Assembly (NCBI GenBank): GCA_035999765.1
Contig: CP108521.1
Location: 7,130,001 to 7,194,000 of the forward strand
Direction: 5' to 3'
Length of the DNA stretch: 64,000 nt
From: Streptomyces sp. NBC_01231
GTDB lineage: Bacteria > Actinomycetota > Actinomycetes > Streptomycetales > Streptomycetaceae
Shown: positions 1 to 8,749 of the stretch, piece by piece
Numbering within the stretch: position 1 is the stretch's first letter
Layout: the number at the start of each line of letters is the position of its first letter
The notes under the pieces: model-generated
Seen by the model: only the letters and a program-made list of their open reading frames with translations
Told to the model about the DNA's origin: nothing
Database searches by the model: none
Made by a program: the position numbers and the translations under genes

Positions 1-503
1 GTGACCGGCGCTGGCTCCCCCATTCTCGCCGCCACTCGGCGCTTCTCTGCGCCCCCTGTGCGCCGGCTCGATCCTGCGGCGGTCCGTGGAATTCCAGCAC
101 AGTGCCGGATCTCCAACAAGGCCCACGGGTCAGGCCGTGACGTACGTGACAGAACGTGAGTGCGAAGTCACCACCTGTGTCGCATGATCTCTCCCATAAC
201 GGACTTATGCCCGCGAGTCCCCCGGAGATCGAAGGTGTCCCAGTCGCCATGATCAGGAGCGGAATGATGGCTTCAGAGGTGCAATGTCCGTTTCGCTGGG
301 ATGGATCGCGGGCCCGCTATGACCGGTTTGACCGTTGAGTCGTGAGGAAACTCACACGCCGATCAAGGGGTGTTCGCGGCTTCGCCTGGGAATCGCGTGT
401 TTAGCCTGACGCTTTACATGGATGGCAAATCCGACAACCCGCGCCGATCGCGGAGCCCCTGGGGGCGCCCGGTGCACGTACAGAACAGGGTCTCGTAAGA
501 ACC
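1..503. other. Upstream non-coding stretch, no gene supported
   Basis: I see no convincing gene here. A 60-codon GTG-initiated frame at 156-338 has no Shine-Dalgarno sequence and no recognisable composition. The stretch is slightly less GC-rich than its surroundings, which fits an intergenic or regulatory region. The window begins inside it, so a divergent gene further left may use part of it as a promoter. Confidence 0.4.
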
Positions 504-698
504 GTGAAGACGACGATGATGTTCCACAAGATCGCCAACCCGCGGCGCACGACGCTGGCACACCTGAACCACGCCGACGAACTGCGGACCCTGGAGCAGC
601 CGGAGCACTCCGTCGACCTCCCGGAGCAGACCGCGAACCCCAAGCGTACGGTCCTGATGGAGGTCCCCGTCGCCGCGCAGGCTTCCGCCGCCGAGTAG
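504..698 (+). CDS. Small hypothetical protein (64 aa)
   Basis: GTG-initiated frame (alternative ATGs at 516 and 519) for a hydrophilic protein starting VKTTMMFHKIANPRR and ending AAQASAAE. It has no signal peptide, no membrane segment and no cysteine, so it is probably cytosolic. I do not recognise a family. The short hydrophilic sequence with a basic N-terminal third and acidic middle could equally be a precursor-like peptide. It is followed directly by a 15-bp direct repeat and a terminator-like hairpin, which supports its being a separate transcription unit. No strong ribosome-binding site is visible. Moderate-to-low confidence that it is translated. Confidence 0.45.
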   Translation: MKTTMMFHKIANPRRTTLAHLNHADELRTLEQPEHSVDLPEQTANPKRTVLMEVPVAAQASAAE

Positions 699-707
699 CC
701 GGGTGCC

Positions 708-750
708 GGTGCTGAGTGACCGGCGTCGGACGGCTGGTGCTGAGTGACCG
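708..750. repeat. 15-bp direct repeat after the 64-aa ORF
   Basis: GGTGCTGAGTGACCG occurs exactly at 708-722 and again at 736-750, with starts 28 bp apart, immediately before the hairpin at 753-779. This may be a small local duplication or a binding site. Confidence 0.6.
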
Positions 751-752
751 CT

Positions 753-779
753 GAGGCTCTCCGGGTGAAGGGGAGCCTC
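753..779 (+). terminator. Hairpin terminator after 64-aa ORF
   Basis: GAGGCTC (753-759) pairs with GAGCCTC (773-779), with partial pairing further in (TCC/GGG). There is no strong U-run, which is usual for Streptomyces terminators. It separates the small ORF from the FAH-family gene. Confidence 0.45.
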
Positions 780-965
780 GTTCGATCGGGCACGCCTACC
801 GCGTAAGGGCGCCCTTGCCGCCCCTTTGTACGGGTGACCAGGTGCCCGCCACCGGCCGATGATCACGCCCCTTGACCGGTTAGCCTGGAGCGTCCAGCGT
901 CGGCTCGCGGCCAAGCCGGTCGGCCGACACGCACACCAGTTCTCAGTGAGGGGCGCCAGGATCCC

Positions 966-1760
966 GTGCGCATCGCCAGATTCTCCATCGACGGGAACGT
1001 CGCCTTCGGCGCGGTAGAGGGCGACAAGCCGGACGAGCTCGTCCTCGACATCATCAAGGGCATCCCGTTCGCGGACTTCGAGCTCTCCGGTACGAAGGTC
1101 CCGCTGGCACCTTCCGACTCGAAGGCGAGGGTGCGGCTGCTGCCCCCGGTGCTCCCCAACAAGGTCGTGGCCTTCGGCCGCAACTACGCGGAGCACGCGA
1201 AGGAACTGGGCAACGAGGTCCCCGACGCCCCGTTCGCCTTCTTCAAGCCCTCCACCTCGGTGATCGGCCCCGGCGACGAGATCCAGTACCCCTCCTTCTC
1301 CGAGGACCTGCACCACGAGGCCGAACTGGCCGTCGTCATCGGCCGGATGTGCCGCGAGGTCCCGCGCGAGCGGGTCAAGGACGTCATCCTCGGCTACACC
1401 TGCGCCAACGACATCACCGCCCGCGACGTCCAGAAGCGCGAGAAGCAGTGGGCCAGGGCCAAGGGCTTCGACACCTCCTGCCCGCTCGGCCCCTGGGTGG
1501 AGACGGACGTCGACCCGTCCGACCTCACGATCCAGCTCACGGTCAACGGTCAGCAACGCCAGCTCGGCCGGACCAGCGAGATGATCCACTCCATCGAGGA
1601 TCTGATCGTCAACATCACCGAGGCCATGACGCTGCTCCCCGGCGACGTGATCCTCACGGGCACCCCGGCAGGCGTCGGGCCGCTCACCGTCGGCGACGAG
1701 GTCGCCGTCACCATCGAAGGCATCGGCACTCTCACCAACAAGGTTGTCAAGCGTGGCTAG
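966..1760 (+). CDS. Fumarylacetoacetate hydrolase family protein
   Basis: 264-residue member of the fumarylacetoacetate hydrolase (FAH) superfamily. It has a short N-terminal DUF2437-like segment (residues 1-55) and then the FAH fold. The metal-binding acidic residues are recognisable: [11 protein letters not shown] near residue 120 (the E-x-E pair) and a downstream Asp in NDITARDVQ. The C-terminal [11 protein letters not shown] motif is typical. Such enzymes hydrolyse or decarboxylate 2-oxo-acid substrates in aromatic-compound pathways, or act as oxaloacetate/acylpyruvate hydrolases; the exact substrate cannot be read from sequence. The start is GTG at 966 (RIARFSIDG). The stop lies inside the beginning of gltX (8-nt overlap with its GTG at 1753), so the two genes are probably translationally coupled, an arrangement common in actinomycetes. 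Confidence 0.9.
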   Translation: MRIARFSIDGNVAFGAVEGDKPDELVLDIIKGIPFADFELSGTKVPLAPSDSKARVRLLPPVLPNKVVAFGRNYAEHAKELGNEVPDAPFAFFKPSTSVIGPGDEIQYPSFSEDLHHEAELAVVIGRMCREVPRERVKDVILGYTCANDITARDVQKREKQWARAKGFDTSCPLGPWVETDVDPSDLTIQLTVNGQQRQLGRTSEMIHSIEDLIVNITEAMTLLPGDVILTGTPAGVGPLTVGDEVAVTIEGIGTLTNKVVKRG

Positions 1761-3237
1761 CGCACCCGTCCCCGCCGTCCGAGTACGTTTCTGCCCCTCG
1801 CCCACCGGTAACCCCCACGTGGGCCTGGTCCGCACCGCCCTGTTCAACTGGGCGTTCGCCCGGCACCACCAGGGCACGCTCGTCTTCCGCATCGAGGACA
1901 CCGACGCGGCCCGCGACTCCGAGGAGTCGTACGGTCAGCTGCTCGACTCGATGCGCTGGCTGGGCTTCGACTGGGACGAGGGCCCCGAGGTCGGCGGCCC
2001 GCACGCGCCCTACCGGCAGTCGCAGCGCATGGACCTCTACAAGGAGATCGCGGGCAAGCTCCTGGTCGCCGGCCACGCCTACCACTGCTACTGCTCCCAG
2101 GAGGAGCTGGACACCCGCCGCGAGGCCGCCCGCGCCGCCGGCAAGCCGTCCGGCTACGACGGCCACTGCCGCGACCTGACCGCCGAGCACGTCGCCGACT
2201 ACCAGGCCCAGGGCCGTACGCCCATCGTCCGCTTCCGCATGCCCGATGAGACGATCACGTTCACGGACCTGGTCCGCGGCGAGCTGACGTTCACGGCGGA
2301 GAACGTGCCCGACTACGGGATCGTACGAGCGAACGGCGCCCCGCTGTACACGCTCGTGAACCCGATCGACGACGCGCTGATGGAGATCACCCACGTCCTG
2401 CGCGGCGAGGACCTGCTGTCGTCGACGCCCCGCCAGATCGCTCTGTACAAGGCGCTGATCGAGCTGGGCATCGCGAAGCAGATCCCGCAGTTCGGCCACC
2501 TCCCCTACGTCATGGGTGAGGGCAACAAGAAGCTGTCGAAGCGCGACCCGCAGTCGTCGCTCAACCTGTACCGCGAGCGCGGCTTCCTGCCCGAGGGTCT
2601 GCTCAACTACCTCTCCCTGCTGGGCTGGTCGCTCTCCGCCGACCAGGACGTCTTCGCGATCGACGAGATGGTCGCGGCCTTCGACGTCGCGGACGTGAAC
2701 CCCAACCCGGCGCGCTTCGACCTGAAGAAGTGCGAGGCGATCAACGCCGACCACATCCGCCTGCTGGACGTGAAGGACTTCACGGAGCGCTGCGCCCCGT
2801 GGCTGCGGGCCCCGTTCGCCCCCTGGGCTCCTCAGGACTTCAACGAGGCCAAGTGGCACGCGATCGCCCCGCACGCCCAGACCCGCCTCAAGGTCCTCTC
2901 CGAGATCACCGACAACGTCGACTTCCTGTTCCTGCCGGAGCCGGTGTTCGACGAGGCGAGCTGGACGAAGGCGATGAAGGAGGGCAGCGACGCGCTGCTC
3001 CGCACCGCCCGCGAGAAGCTGGAGTCCGCGGACTGGACGTCCCCGGAGTCCCTGAAGGAAGCCGTCCTGGCCGCCGGCGAGGCCCACGGCCTCAAGCTCG
3101 GCAAGGCCCAGGCCCCGGTCCGGGTGGCCGTCACCGGCCGCACGATCGGCCTGCCCCTCTTCGAGTCCCTGGAAATCCTGGGCAGGGACCGGACACTGGC
3201 CCGCGTCGACGCGGCACTGGCCAAGCTGACGGCGTAG
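1753..3237 (+). CDS. gltX: Glutamyl-tRNA synthetase
   Basis: Class I aminoacyl-tRNA synthetase, 494 aa, that charges tRNA-Glu and, in bacteria lacking GlnRS, also mischarges tRNA-Gln for GatCAB amidation. The HIGH-type signature is [11 protein letters not shown] (HVGL at residues 22-25) and the KMSKS loop is KLSKR near residues 259-263. Length is normal for the family. I chose GTG 1753 ([13 protein letters not shown]); a TTG three codons upstream (1744) is also in frame but less likely. It overlaps the end of the FAH-family gene. The Gln/Glu tRNA array lies about 900 bp downstream, which places the enzyme next to its substrates. Very secure. Confidence 0.97.
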   Translation: MASAPVPAVRVRFCPSPTGNPHVGLVRTALFNWAFARHHQGTLVFRIEDTDAARDSEESYGQLLDSMRWLGFDWDEGPEVGGPHAPYRQSQRMDLYKEIAGKLLVAGHAYHCYCSQEELDTRREAARAAGKPSGYDGHCRDLTAEHVADYQAQGRTPIVRFRMPDETITFTDLVRGELTFTAENVPDYGIVRANGAPLYTLVNPIDDALMEITHVLRGEDLLSSTPRQIALYKALIELGIAKQIPQFGHLPYVMGEGNKKLSKRDPQSSLNLYRERGFLPEGLLNYLSLLGWSLSADQDVFAIDEMVAAFDVADVNPNPARFDLKKCEAINADHIRLLDVKDFTERCAPWLRAPFAPWAPQDFNEAKWHAIAPHAQTRLKVLSEITDNVDFLFLPEPVFDEASWTKAMKEGSDALLRTAREKLESADWTSPESLKEAVLAAGEAHGLKLGKAQAPVRVAVTGRTIGLPLFESLEILGRDRTLARVDAALAKLTA

Positions 3238-3334
3238 CCCGTACACCCGTTGAGGTGCGGCGCCTCCGGTGTGGGGTGCCGCACCTTCGTCGTTCCGCCG
3301 GACGGGCCACGGATCCCCGCGTTACCGTCGGAGC

Positions 3335-4069
3335 ATGAGCATTCGGGCCGTGGTCTGGGACGTCGACGACACCCTCTTCGACTACACCACCGCCGACCGG
3401 GTCGGCATGAGCGGGCATCTCGCGGCCGAGGGGCTGCTCGACGGGTACGACAGCGTCGATCAGGCCATCGCGCGGTGGCGGGAGATCACCGACCGGCAGT
3501 GGGCGCGCTTCTCGGCGGGGGAGGCGACCTTCCAGGGGCAGCGCCGGGACCGCGTACGGGTCTTCCTGGGTGACGGCACGGTCAGCGACGCCGACGCCGA
3601 CGCGTGGTTCGAGCGGTACATCGGCCACTACGAGACCGCGTGGGCCCTCTTCCCGGACGTCCTGCCGGTCCTGGACGCGCTCGCCGCCAGCCACCGACAC
3701 GCCGTGCTGTCCAACTCCAGCATCCATGTCCAGGACCGCAAACTGCGCGTCCTCGGTGTGTACGACCGCTTCGAGGTCATCCTGTGCGCGGCGGAACTCG
3801 GCGTCTCCAAGCCGGCGGCCGGCGCCTTCCTCGCGGCCTGCGACGCCCTGGAACTGGCCCCGCACCAAGTGGCGTACGTGGGTGACCATCCGGAGATCGA
3901 CGGACAGGGTGCCGACGACGCCGGACTGCTGTCGGTCTGGATCGATCGTGGGGGTGCGTACGCGACCGTCGCGCCGCCGGTCGGCCCGCGCCGGATCGCC
4001 TCGCTGGCCGAACTCCCCGCGATCCTCGGCGCGGATACCCGTTTTGGAGCCCCGTCCACCTTCGGGTAA
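3335..4069 (+). CDS. HAD-superfamily hydrolase
   Basis: 244-aa haloacid-dehalogenase-type phosphatase, cytosolic. Motif I is VWDVDDTLF (nucleophile Asp9, acid/base Asp11). Motif II is in HAVLSNSS, motif III is the Lys of GVSKPAAGAF, and motif IV is the acidic pair region YVGDHPEIDGQGADDAG. An alpha-helical cap is inserted between motifs I and II (residues about 18-110), making it a subclass I (GPH/YjjG-like) HAD. The substrate is unknown; phosphoglycolate or nucleotide monophosphates are possible. The ATG start at 3335 follows a GGAG-like site. Its final codons overlap the proposed promoter of the tRNA array. Confidence 0.9.
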   Translation: MSIRAVVWDVDDTLFDYTTADRVGMSGHLAAEGLLDGYDSVDQAIARWREITDRQWARFSAGEATFQGQRRDRVRVFLGDGTVSDADADAWFERYIGHYETAWALFPDVLPVLDALAASHRHAVLSNSSIHVQDRKLRVLGVYDRFEVILCAAELGVSKPAAGAFLAACDALELAPHQVAYVGDHPEIDGQGADDAGLLSVWIDRGGAYATVAPPVGPRRIASLAELPAILGADTRFGAPSTFG

Positions 4070-4072
4070 TGT
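4044..4072 (+). promoter_or_regulatory. Candidate promoter of the tRNA array
   Basis: TTGGAG (4044-4049), 17-bp spacer, TAATGT (4067-4072): a good match to the vegetative (HrdB-type) consensus. It overlaps the stop codon of the HAD gene and lies about 80 bp upstream of the first tRNA. Confidence 0.5.
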
Positions 4073-4158
4073 TCTTCCTGCGCCGCCGGGCAGGGACCGA
4101 AAGGTTCGGAGCCGGAGGCGCAAGCTAAACAAGATCCCGACAGGGGATTGCGTTTCAG

Positions 4159-4230
4159 TGGCCTATGGTGTAATTGGCAGCACGACGGTTTCTGGTTCCG
4201 TTAGTCTAGGTTCGAGTCCTGGTAGGCCAG
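4159..4230 (+). tRNA. tRNA-Gln (CTG)
   Basis: 72-nt tRNA with acceptor stem TGGCCTA/TAGGCCA, discriminator G, and anticodon CTG at 4192-4194 (reads CAG). The anticodon stem ACGGT/TCCGT has a T-T mismatch at its loop-closing pair, which the second tRNA-Gln copy does not have. The first pair is U1-A72, the feature GatCAB uses to recognise tRNA-Gln for transamidation. CCA is not encoded. First gene of a five-tRNA array. Confidence 0.95.
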
Positions 4231-4272
4231 CTCGCAGAGCTCATCTGCAACCGCGGAGATCAACTCCGCAAA

Positions 4273-4345
4273 GCCCCCGTTGTGTAGCGGCCTAGCACGC
4301 TGCCCTCTCAAGGCAGTAGCGCCGGTTCGAATCCGGTCGGGGGTA
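4273..4345 (+). tRNA. tRNA-Glu (CTC)
   Basis: 73-nt tRNA with acceptor GCCCCCG/CGGGGGT (G1-U72 wobble), discriminator A, anticodon CTC (reads GAG), T-arm CCGGTTCGAATCCGG. The anticodon stem is TGCC/GGCA, differing from the CGCC/GGCG of the other two Glu copies. Second gene of the array. Confidence 0.95.
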
Positions 4346-4432
4346 CAGATCCATCCCGCGAGGACGGTACGGGTAGCTCCCGCTGACCTCACGGTGACAA
4401 CATCCGGCTACTGCCGGGTGAGGATCGCTAGG

Positions 4433-4505
4433 GCCCCCGTTGTGTAGCGGCCTAGCACGCCGCCCTCTCAAGGCGGTAGCGCCGGTTCGAATCCGGTCGG
4501 GGGTA
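4433..4505 (+). tRNA. tRNA-Glu (CTC)
   Basis: Second tRNA-Glu copy, anticodon CTC. It is identical to the third copy at 4627-4699 and differs from the first only by one compensatory base pair in the anticodon stem. CCA is not encoded. Confidence 0.95.
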
Positions 4506-4525
4506 CGAACTGGTCTGAACCACAT

Positions 4526-4597
4526 TGGTCTATGGTGTAATTGGCAACACTACGGTTTCTGGTACCGTCATTCTAGGTTCGAGTCCTGGTAGACCAG
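4526..4597 (+). tRNA. tRNA-Gln (CTG)
   Basis: Second tRNA-Gln, anticodon CTG, acceptor TGGTCTA/TAGACCA (U1-A72), with a perfectly paired anticodon stem ACGGT/ACCGT. It differs from the first Gln copy by compensatory acceptor changes and by repairing the stem mismatch. Confidence 0.95.
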
Positions 4598-4626
4598 CTC
4601 GGATTCTGCGGAAACGCAAGATCCTC

Positions 4627-4699
4627 GCCCCCGTTGTGTAGCGGCCTAGCACGCCGCCCTCTCAAGGCGGTAGCGCCGGTTCGAATCCGGTCGGGGGTA
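4627..4699 (+). tRNA. tRNA-Glu (CTC)
   Basis: Third tRNA-Glu, same sequence as the copy at 4433-4505. Last gene of the Gln-Glu-Glu-Gln-Glu array, followed at once by a strong terminator. Confidence 0.95.
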
Positions 4700-4707
4700 C
4701 ACAAGGC

Positions 4708-4737
4708 GAAGGCCCTCCACTTCGGTGGAGGGCCTTC
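4708..4737 (+). terminator. Terminator of the tRNA array
   Basis: Perfect 13-bp stem: GAAGGCCCTCCAC (4708-4720) pairs with GTGGAGGGCCTTC (4725-4737), closed by a UUCG tetraloop. It begins 9 nt after the last tRNA. Confidence 0.85.
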
Positions 4738-5167
4738 GGCGTTCCGGGACCCGGACGCCGTACGGCTCACTCGAAGCCGGCCGCTCCGAGGACCGCAGCT
4801 CGGCCTTCTCGGTCTCCGAGGCGTGAGTCTCCATGCAGTCCATGTCGAGGACGGTCGCTTGGTGCGTCAACCGGGCGTAGGACACCAGGAGTTCGGGCCC
4901 CCATGTGCAGCCCAGCCGCGGGAGCGCGGCGACCGCCACCACGAGTCAGCGGTAGGCGGGGAGATCGCGACCAGGTCCCGGGCGTTCGACCCGCCCAGCG
5001 ACTCCAGGAGTTCGGGAAGTGTCACCAGCCGAGCATTGCTGGGACGGACAGTGCCGCTATCCGATCCGGGAACCGGGGCGCCGTGCGTGGAGGTGTACGA
5101 GTCGATCCGTTCGGAATGAGCTGCCGCGGCGTTGAGGCCGCTCGTTCCTACGGTTCGGTGTGGTGTT
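4738..5167. other. Intergenic stretch, no gene supported
   Basis: About 430 bp between the tRNA terminator and the 3' end of ndgR. Open frames here run back through the tRNA genes or lack start signals. Reading the minus strand in pieces gives short protein-like stretches (for example TLPELLESLGGSNARDL), which could be a decayed gene, but no continuous frame supports it. Near 5113-5148 an imperfect hairpin (GGAATGAGC/GCTCGTTCC, one mismatch) may terminate ndgR. Confidence 0.35.
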
Positions 5168-5884
5168 TCAGCCCGTGCGGCGCAGGGCCTCGGAGAGACG
5201 GGCGGCGGCGTCGATGACGGCCTGGGCGTGCATGCGGCCAGGGTGGCGCGTCAGGCGCTCGATGGGACCGGAGACCGAGACGGCGGCCACCACGCGGTTG
5301 GAGGGGCCACGTACGGGAGCGGACACGGAGGCGACACCCGGTTCGCGCTCGCCGATCGACTGGGCCCAGCCGCGGCGCCGTACCCCCGACAGGGCCGTGG
5401 CCGTGAAGCGGGCGCCCTGCAGGCCCCGGTGCAGGCGCTCCGGCTCCTCCCAGGCCATCAGGATCTGGGCGGAGGAGCCCGCCTTCATCGTGAGCGTCGA
5501 GCCGACCGGGACCGTGTCCCGAAGGCCGGACAGGCGCTCCGCCGCGGCGACGCAGATGCGCATGTCGCCCTGGCGGCGGTAGAGCTGCGCGCTCTCGCCC
5601 GTGATGTCCCGGAGGTGGGTGAGCACCGGGCCCGCGGTGGCGAGGAGGCGGTCCTCGCCGGCGGCCGCGGCCAGCTCGGCCAGCCGGGGGCCGAGAATGA
5701 AACGGCCCTGCATGTCGCGCGCCACCATGCGGTGGTGTTCCAGAGCCACGGCCAGTCGGTGGGCCGTGGGTCGTGCCAGCCCGGTCGCCGCGACCAGACC
5801 CGCGAGGGTGGCCGGACCGGACTCCAGGGCGCTCAGGACAAGGGCTGCCTTGTCCAGAACGCCGACGCCGCTACTGTTGTCCAT
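5168..5884 (-). CDS. ndgR: IclR-family regulator NdgR
   Basis: 238-aa IclR-family transcription factor. The N-terminal winged helix-turn-helix (residues about 8-65) contains LAGLVAATGLARPTAHRLAVAL and is followed by the IclR effector domain (about 75-235). Gene order, divergent from leuCD, and the sequence type match NdgR/AreB of Streptomyces, known to act on leucine and other amino-acid metabolism and on antibiotic production and to bind the leuC promoter. ATG at 5882-5884 on the minus strand (MDNSSGVGVLDKAALVL) is the natural start; the frame stays open further upstream but only through the intergenic region. About 190 bp separate it from leuC, with an imperfect palindrome at 5898-5916 that could be its operator. 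Confidence 0.93.
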   Translation of the reverse strand: MDNSSGVGVLDKAALVLSALESGPATLAGLVAATGLARPTAHRLAVALEHHRMVARDMQGRFILGPRLAELAAAAGEDRLLATAGPVLTHLRDITGESAQLYRRQGDMRICVAAAERLSGLRDTVPVGSTLTMKAGSSAQILMAWEEPERLHRGLQGARFTATALSGVRRRGWAQSIGEREPGVASVSAPVRGPSNRVVAAVSVSGPIERLTRHPGRMHAQAVIDAAARLSEALRRTG

Positions 5885-5897
5885 GAAACGATACTCG

Positions 5898-5916
5898 CGT
5901 CTCACTCTGTGAAACG
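5898..5916. promoter_or_regulatory. Candidate NdgR operator between ndgR and leuC
   Basis: Imperfect palindrome CGTCTCAC-TCT-GTGAAACG (8-bp arms, one mismatch), 14 bp upstream of the ndgR start codon and about 160 bp upstream of leuC. The position is suitable for autoregulation and for control of leuCD. Assignment to NdgR is inference. Confidence 0.4.
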
Positions 5917-6075
5917 CAAGTTCAATTTTCCGTGGAACGCGCCACTCTTGAAGACACAGCGGCCCGCAGCACGAGGGGCTCCCGGCGGCGGATGCCAGGA
6001 CGCAGGGGCGCGGGCGCCGCTTACTCAAGATCTCTAGTTGGGCCGGCTCACCACTTGCCGGCCGGAGGGAAAGCG

Positions 6076-7506
6076 ATGGGTAGGACACTCGCGGAGAAGG
6101 TCTGGGACGATCACGTCGTCCGGCGCGCCGAGGGCGAGCCCGACCTCCTCTTCATCGATCTGCACCTGCTGCACGAGGTGACCAGCCCGCAGGCCTTCGA
6201 CGGCCTCCGCAAGGGCGGTCGCCAGGTGCGCCGGCTCGACCTGACCATCGCCACCGAGGACCACAACACCCCGACCCTCGACATCGACAAGCCCATCGCG
6301 GACCCGGTCTCCCGGGCCCAGCTGGAGACGCTGCGCAAGAACTGCGCCGAGTTCGGGGTACGGCTGCACCCGCTCGGTGACGTCGAGCAGGGTGTCGTGC
6401 ACGTGGTCGGCCCGCAGCTGGGTCTGACCCAGCCCGGCATGACCGTCGTCTGCGGCGACTCGCACACCTCCACGCACGGTGCCTTCGGCGGTCTGGCGTT
6501 CGGCATCGGCACCTCCCAGGTCGAGCACGTGCTGGCCACCCAGACGCTGCCGCTGGACCGGCCCAAGACCATGGCCATCACCGTCAACGGTGAACTGCCC
6601 GACGGCGTCACCGCCAAGGACCTGATCCTGGCGATCATCGCCAGGATCGGCACCGGCGGCGGCCAGGGCTATGTCCTGGAGTACCGCGGCTCCGCCATCG
6701 AGAAGCTCTCGATGGAGGCGCGGATGACCATCTGCAACATGTCGATCGAGGCCGGCGCCCGCGCGGGCATGATCGCCCCTGACCAGACCACCTTCGACTA
6801 CCTCGAGGGCCGCCCGCACGCCCCCAAGGGCGAGGACTGGGACGCGGCCGTCGCGTACTGGAAGACGCTGAGGACGGACGAGGGCGCCGAGTTCGACGCC
6901 GAGGTCGTCATCGAGGCCGCGGAACTGTCGCCGTTCGTCACCTGGGGCACCAACCCCGGTCAGGGCGCGCCGCTTTCGGCCGACGTCCCCGACCCTGCTT
7001 CGTACGAAGACGCTTCGGAGCGCGTGGCCGCCGAAAAGGCCCTGGAATACATGGGGTTGGAGGCCGGACAGCCGCTGCGCACCATCAAGGTGGACACCGT
7101 CTTCGTAGGTTCGTGCACCAACGGGCGTATCGAGGACCTGCGCGCCGCCGCCGAGATCGTGAAGGACCGCAAAGTCGCCGACGGCGTACGGATGCTGGTC
7201 GTCCCCGGTTCCGCGCGGGTCGGTCTGCAGGCCGTCTCCGAGGGCCTGGACGTGGTCTTCAAGGAGGCCGGCGCCGAGTGGCGGCACGCGGGCTGCTCGA
7301 TGTGTCTGGGCATGAACCCGGACCAGCTGGCCCCGGGTGAGCGCTCGGCGTCCACCTCCAACCGCAACTTCGAGGGCCGGCAGGGCAAGGGCGGTCGTAC
7401 GCACCTGGTGTCGCCGCAGGTCGCGGCGGCCACCGCGGTCCTGGGCCACCTGGCCTCCCCGGCCGACCTGTCCGACGCCGAGACCCGTACGCCCGCTGGA
7501 GTCTGA
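6076..7506 (+). CDS. leuC: 3-isopropylmalate dehydratase large subunit
   Basis: 476-aa aconitase-family subunit that, with LeuD, isomerises 2-isopropylmalate to 3-isopropylmalate in leucine synthesis. The three [4Fe-4S] ligands are visible: Cys347 in [12 protein letters not shown], and Cys407 and Cys410 in [12 protein letters not shown]. The substrate loop [19 protein letters not shown] is intact. ATG at 6076 has a strong GGAGGGAAAG site 6-7 nt upstream. It is 4 nt upstream of leuD and divergent from ndgR. Confidence 0.97.
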   Translation: MGRTLAEKVWDDHVVRRAEGEPDLLFIDLHLLHEVTSPQAFDGLRKGGRQVRRLDLTIATEDHNTPTLDIDKPIADPVSRAQLETLRKNCAEFGVRLHPLGDVEQGVVHVVGPQLGLTQPGMTVVCGDSHTSTHGAFGGLAFGIGTSQVEHVLATQTLPLDRPKTMAITVNGELPDGVTAKDLILAIIARIGTGGGQGYVLEYRGSAIEKLSMEARMTICNMSIEAGARAGMIAPDQTTFDYLEGRPHAPKGEDWDAAVAYWKTLRTDEGAEFDAEVVIEAAELSPFVTWGTNPGQGAPLSADVPDPASYEDASERVAAEKALEYMGLEAGQPLRTIKVDTVFVGSCTNGRIEDLRAAAEIVKDRKVADGVRMLVVPGSARVGLQAVSEGLDVVFKEAGAEWRHAGCSMCLGMNPDQLAPGERSASTSNRNFEGRQGKGGRTHLVSPQVAAATAVLGHLASPADLSDAETRTPAGV

Positions 7507-7510
7507 GATC

Positions 7511-8104
7511 ATGGAAGCATTCACCACGCACACCGGTCGGGCCGTCCCGCTGCGCCGCTCCAACGTCGACACCGACCAGATCATCCCTGCTCACTGGCTC
7601 AAGAAGGTCACCAGGGACGGGTTCGAGGACGGGCTGTTCGAGGCCTGGCGCAAGGACCCGTCATTCATCCTCAACCAGCCCGAGCGCAAGGGCGCGACCG
7701 TCCTGATCGCCGGCCCCGACTTCGGCACCGGCTCCTCCCGTGAGCACGCCGTCTGGGCGCTGCAGAACTACGGCTTCAAGGCGGTCCTCTCGTCCCGCTT
7801 CGCCGACATCTTCCGCGGCAATTCGCTCAAGAACGGCCTGCTCACAGTGGTTCTGGAGCAGAAGGTCGTGGACGCGCTGCAGGACCTCACGGAGAAGGAC
7901 CCCGAGGTCGAGATCACGGTGGACCTGGAGGCACGTGAGGTGCGCGCCGAGGGCATCACCGCCGCCTTCGAACTCGACGAGAACGCCCGTTGGCGGCTGC
8001 TGAACGGGCTGGACGACATCTCCATCACCCTCCAGAACGAGCCCCACATCGCCGCGTACGAGGCCAAGCGCCCGTCTCACAAGCCGCGGACGCTCCAGAT
8101 CTGA
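7511..8104 (+). CDS. leuD: 3-isopropylmalate dehydratase small subunit
   Basis: 197-aa swivelling domain partner of LeuC. It begins [26 protein letters not shown] and carries the conserved [14 protein letters not shown] segment that closes the active site. Normal length. It is separated from leuC by only 4 nt, so cotranscribed and probably coupled. A strong hairpin ends the operon at 8163-8197. Confidence 0.97.
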   Translation: MEAFTTHTGRAVPLRRSNVDTDQIIPAHWLKKVTRDGFEDGLFEAWRKDPSFILNQPERKGATVLIAGPDFGTGSSREHAVWALQNYGFKAVLSSRFADIFRGNSLKNGLLTVVLEQKVVDALQDLTEKDPEVEITVDLEAREVRAEGITAAFELDENARWRLLNGLDDISITLQNEPHIAAYEAKRPSHKPRTLQI

Positions 8105-8162
8105 CCAAAGTGGTCGGCAGAAGCAACTGAACAGGTCGAGTTTCGGCCACCGTGACGCCCCC

Positions 8163-8197
8163 GCCGTACCCCCGATCAGCCCGATCGGGGGTACGGC
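8163..8197 (+). terminator. leuCD terminator
   Basis: Perfect 15-bp stem: GCCGTACCCCCGATC (8163-8177) pairs with GATCGGGGGTACGGC (8183-8197), with a 5-nt loop. It begins about 58 nt after the leuD stop. Confidence 0.85.
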
Positions 8198-8381
8198 CAT
8201 GTCTGCACCCGAACGGCCCTGTGCGCCGTTGGGGGGCCTCTCAACTTCCCACGTTAGAAGGGTTGTTGCCGGGGTACGCGTGGTGTGAAGCCGCGGCTTG
8301 CCCATGCGCTGCGGAGGTCGTTTGAGGCGGCAGTTGCACCCTGAGCGGGCGACAACTCGCCCCAGATGGCACAATCTGTGC

Positions 8382-8612
8382 ATGGAACACGACGGCCAAC
8401 TCCAGCTCTATGCGGCAGTCGCGGACCGACTCAAGGAAGCGCACGCAAGGGTGCGCGCACTGCAAGTCCCGGAGGGCGTACGGATGGCGCTGACCCGGAA
8501 GCTGCTGGTCATTACGGCCGCGGCCAAGCACGATCTCGCCGATGCGGCAAGGCGTCTGGAGGGGTTCGTGGCAGATCTCGACGCGGGTCGATTCCCCGAA
8601 GAGGAATGCTGA
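8382..8612 (+). CDS. Conserved small hypothetical protein (76 aa)
   Basis: Predicted all-helical, soluble 76-aa protein (MEHDGQLQLYAAVADRLKEAHARVRAL, with the middle VRMALTRKLLVITAAAKHDLADAARRL) between leuD and hupS. This position is occupied by a small unknown gene in other Streptomyces. I recognise no domain. There is no Shine-Dalgarno sequence before the ATG at 8382, and a CACAAT -10-like hexamer ends about 6 nt upstream, so the transcript may be leaderless. Upstream in-frame sequence to 8298 looks non-coding. Confidence 0.7.
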   Translation: MEHDGQLQLYAAVADRLKEAHARVRALQVPEGVRMALTRKLLVITAAAKHDLADAARRLEGFVADLDAGRFPEEEC

Positions 8613-8669
8613 ACAAGTCCAGAACAGCCGAGTTCGTTGCGGCGCACGGGTGATTAGCCCGTTTCGTGT

Positions 8670-8698
8670 TTGATTTGCGGTATATATCTGCCTAACGT
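8670..8698 (+). promoter_or_regulatory. Candidate hupS promoter
   Basis: TTGATT (8670-8675), 17-bp spacer containing the AT-rich run TATATAT, then TAACGT (8693-8698), about 50 bp upstream of the hupS start. The AT-richness stands out from the surroundings. Confidence 0.45.
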
Positions 8699-8749
8699 GC
8701 GAAAACGCTTGAACACTTTCGTTCTGGCAATGTCTCCGAAGGGGAAGAC

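Noticed and set aside
156..338. 60-codon GTG-initiated plus-strand frame
   Set aside because: No ribosome-binding site, no recognisable sequence, lies in an AT-richer intergenic stretch.
4634..5119. Plus- and minus-strand frames across the last tRNA and the following region
   Set aside because: They read through a tRNA gene and its terminator hairpin; no start signals. A decayed gene is possible but not supported.
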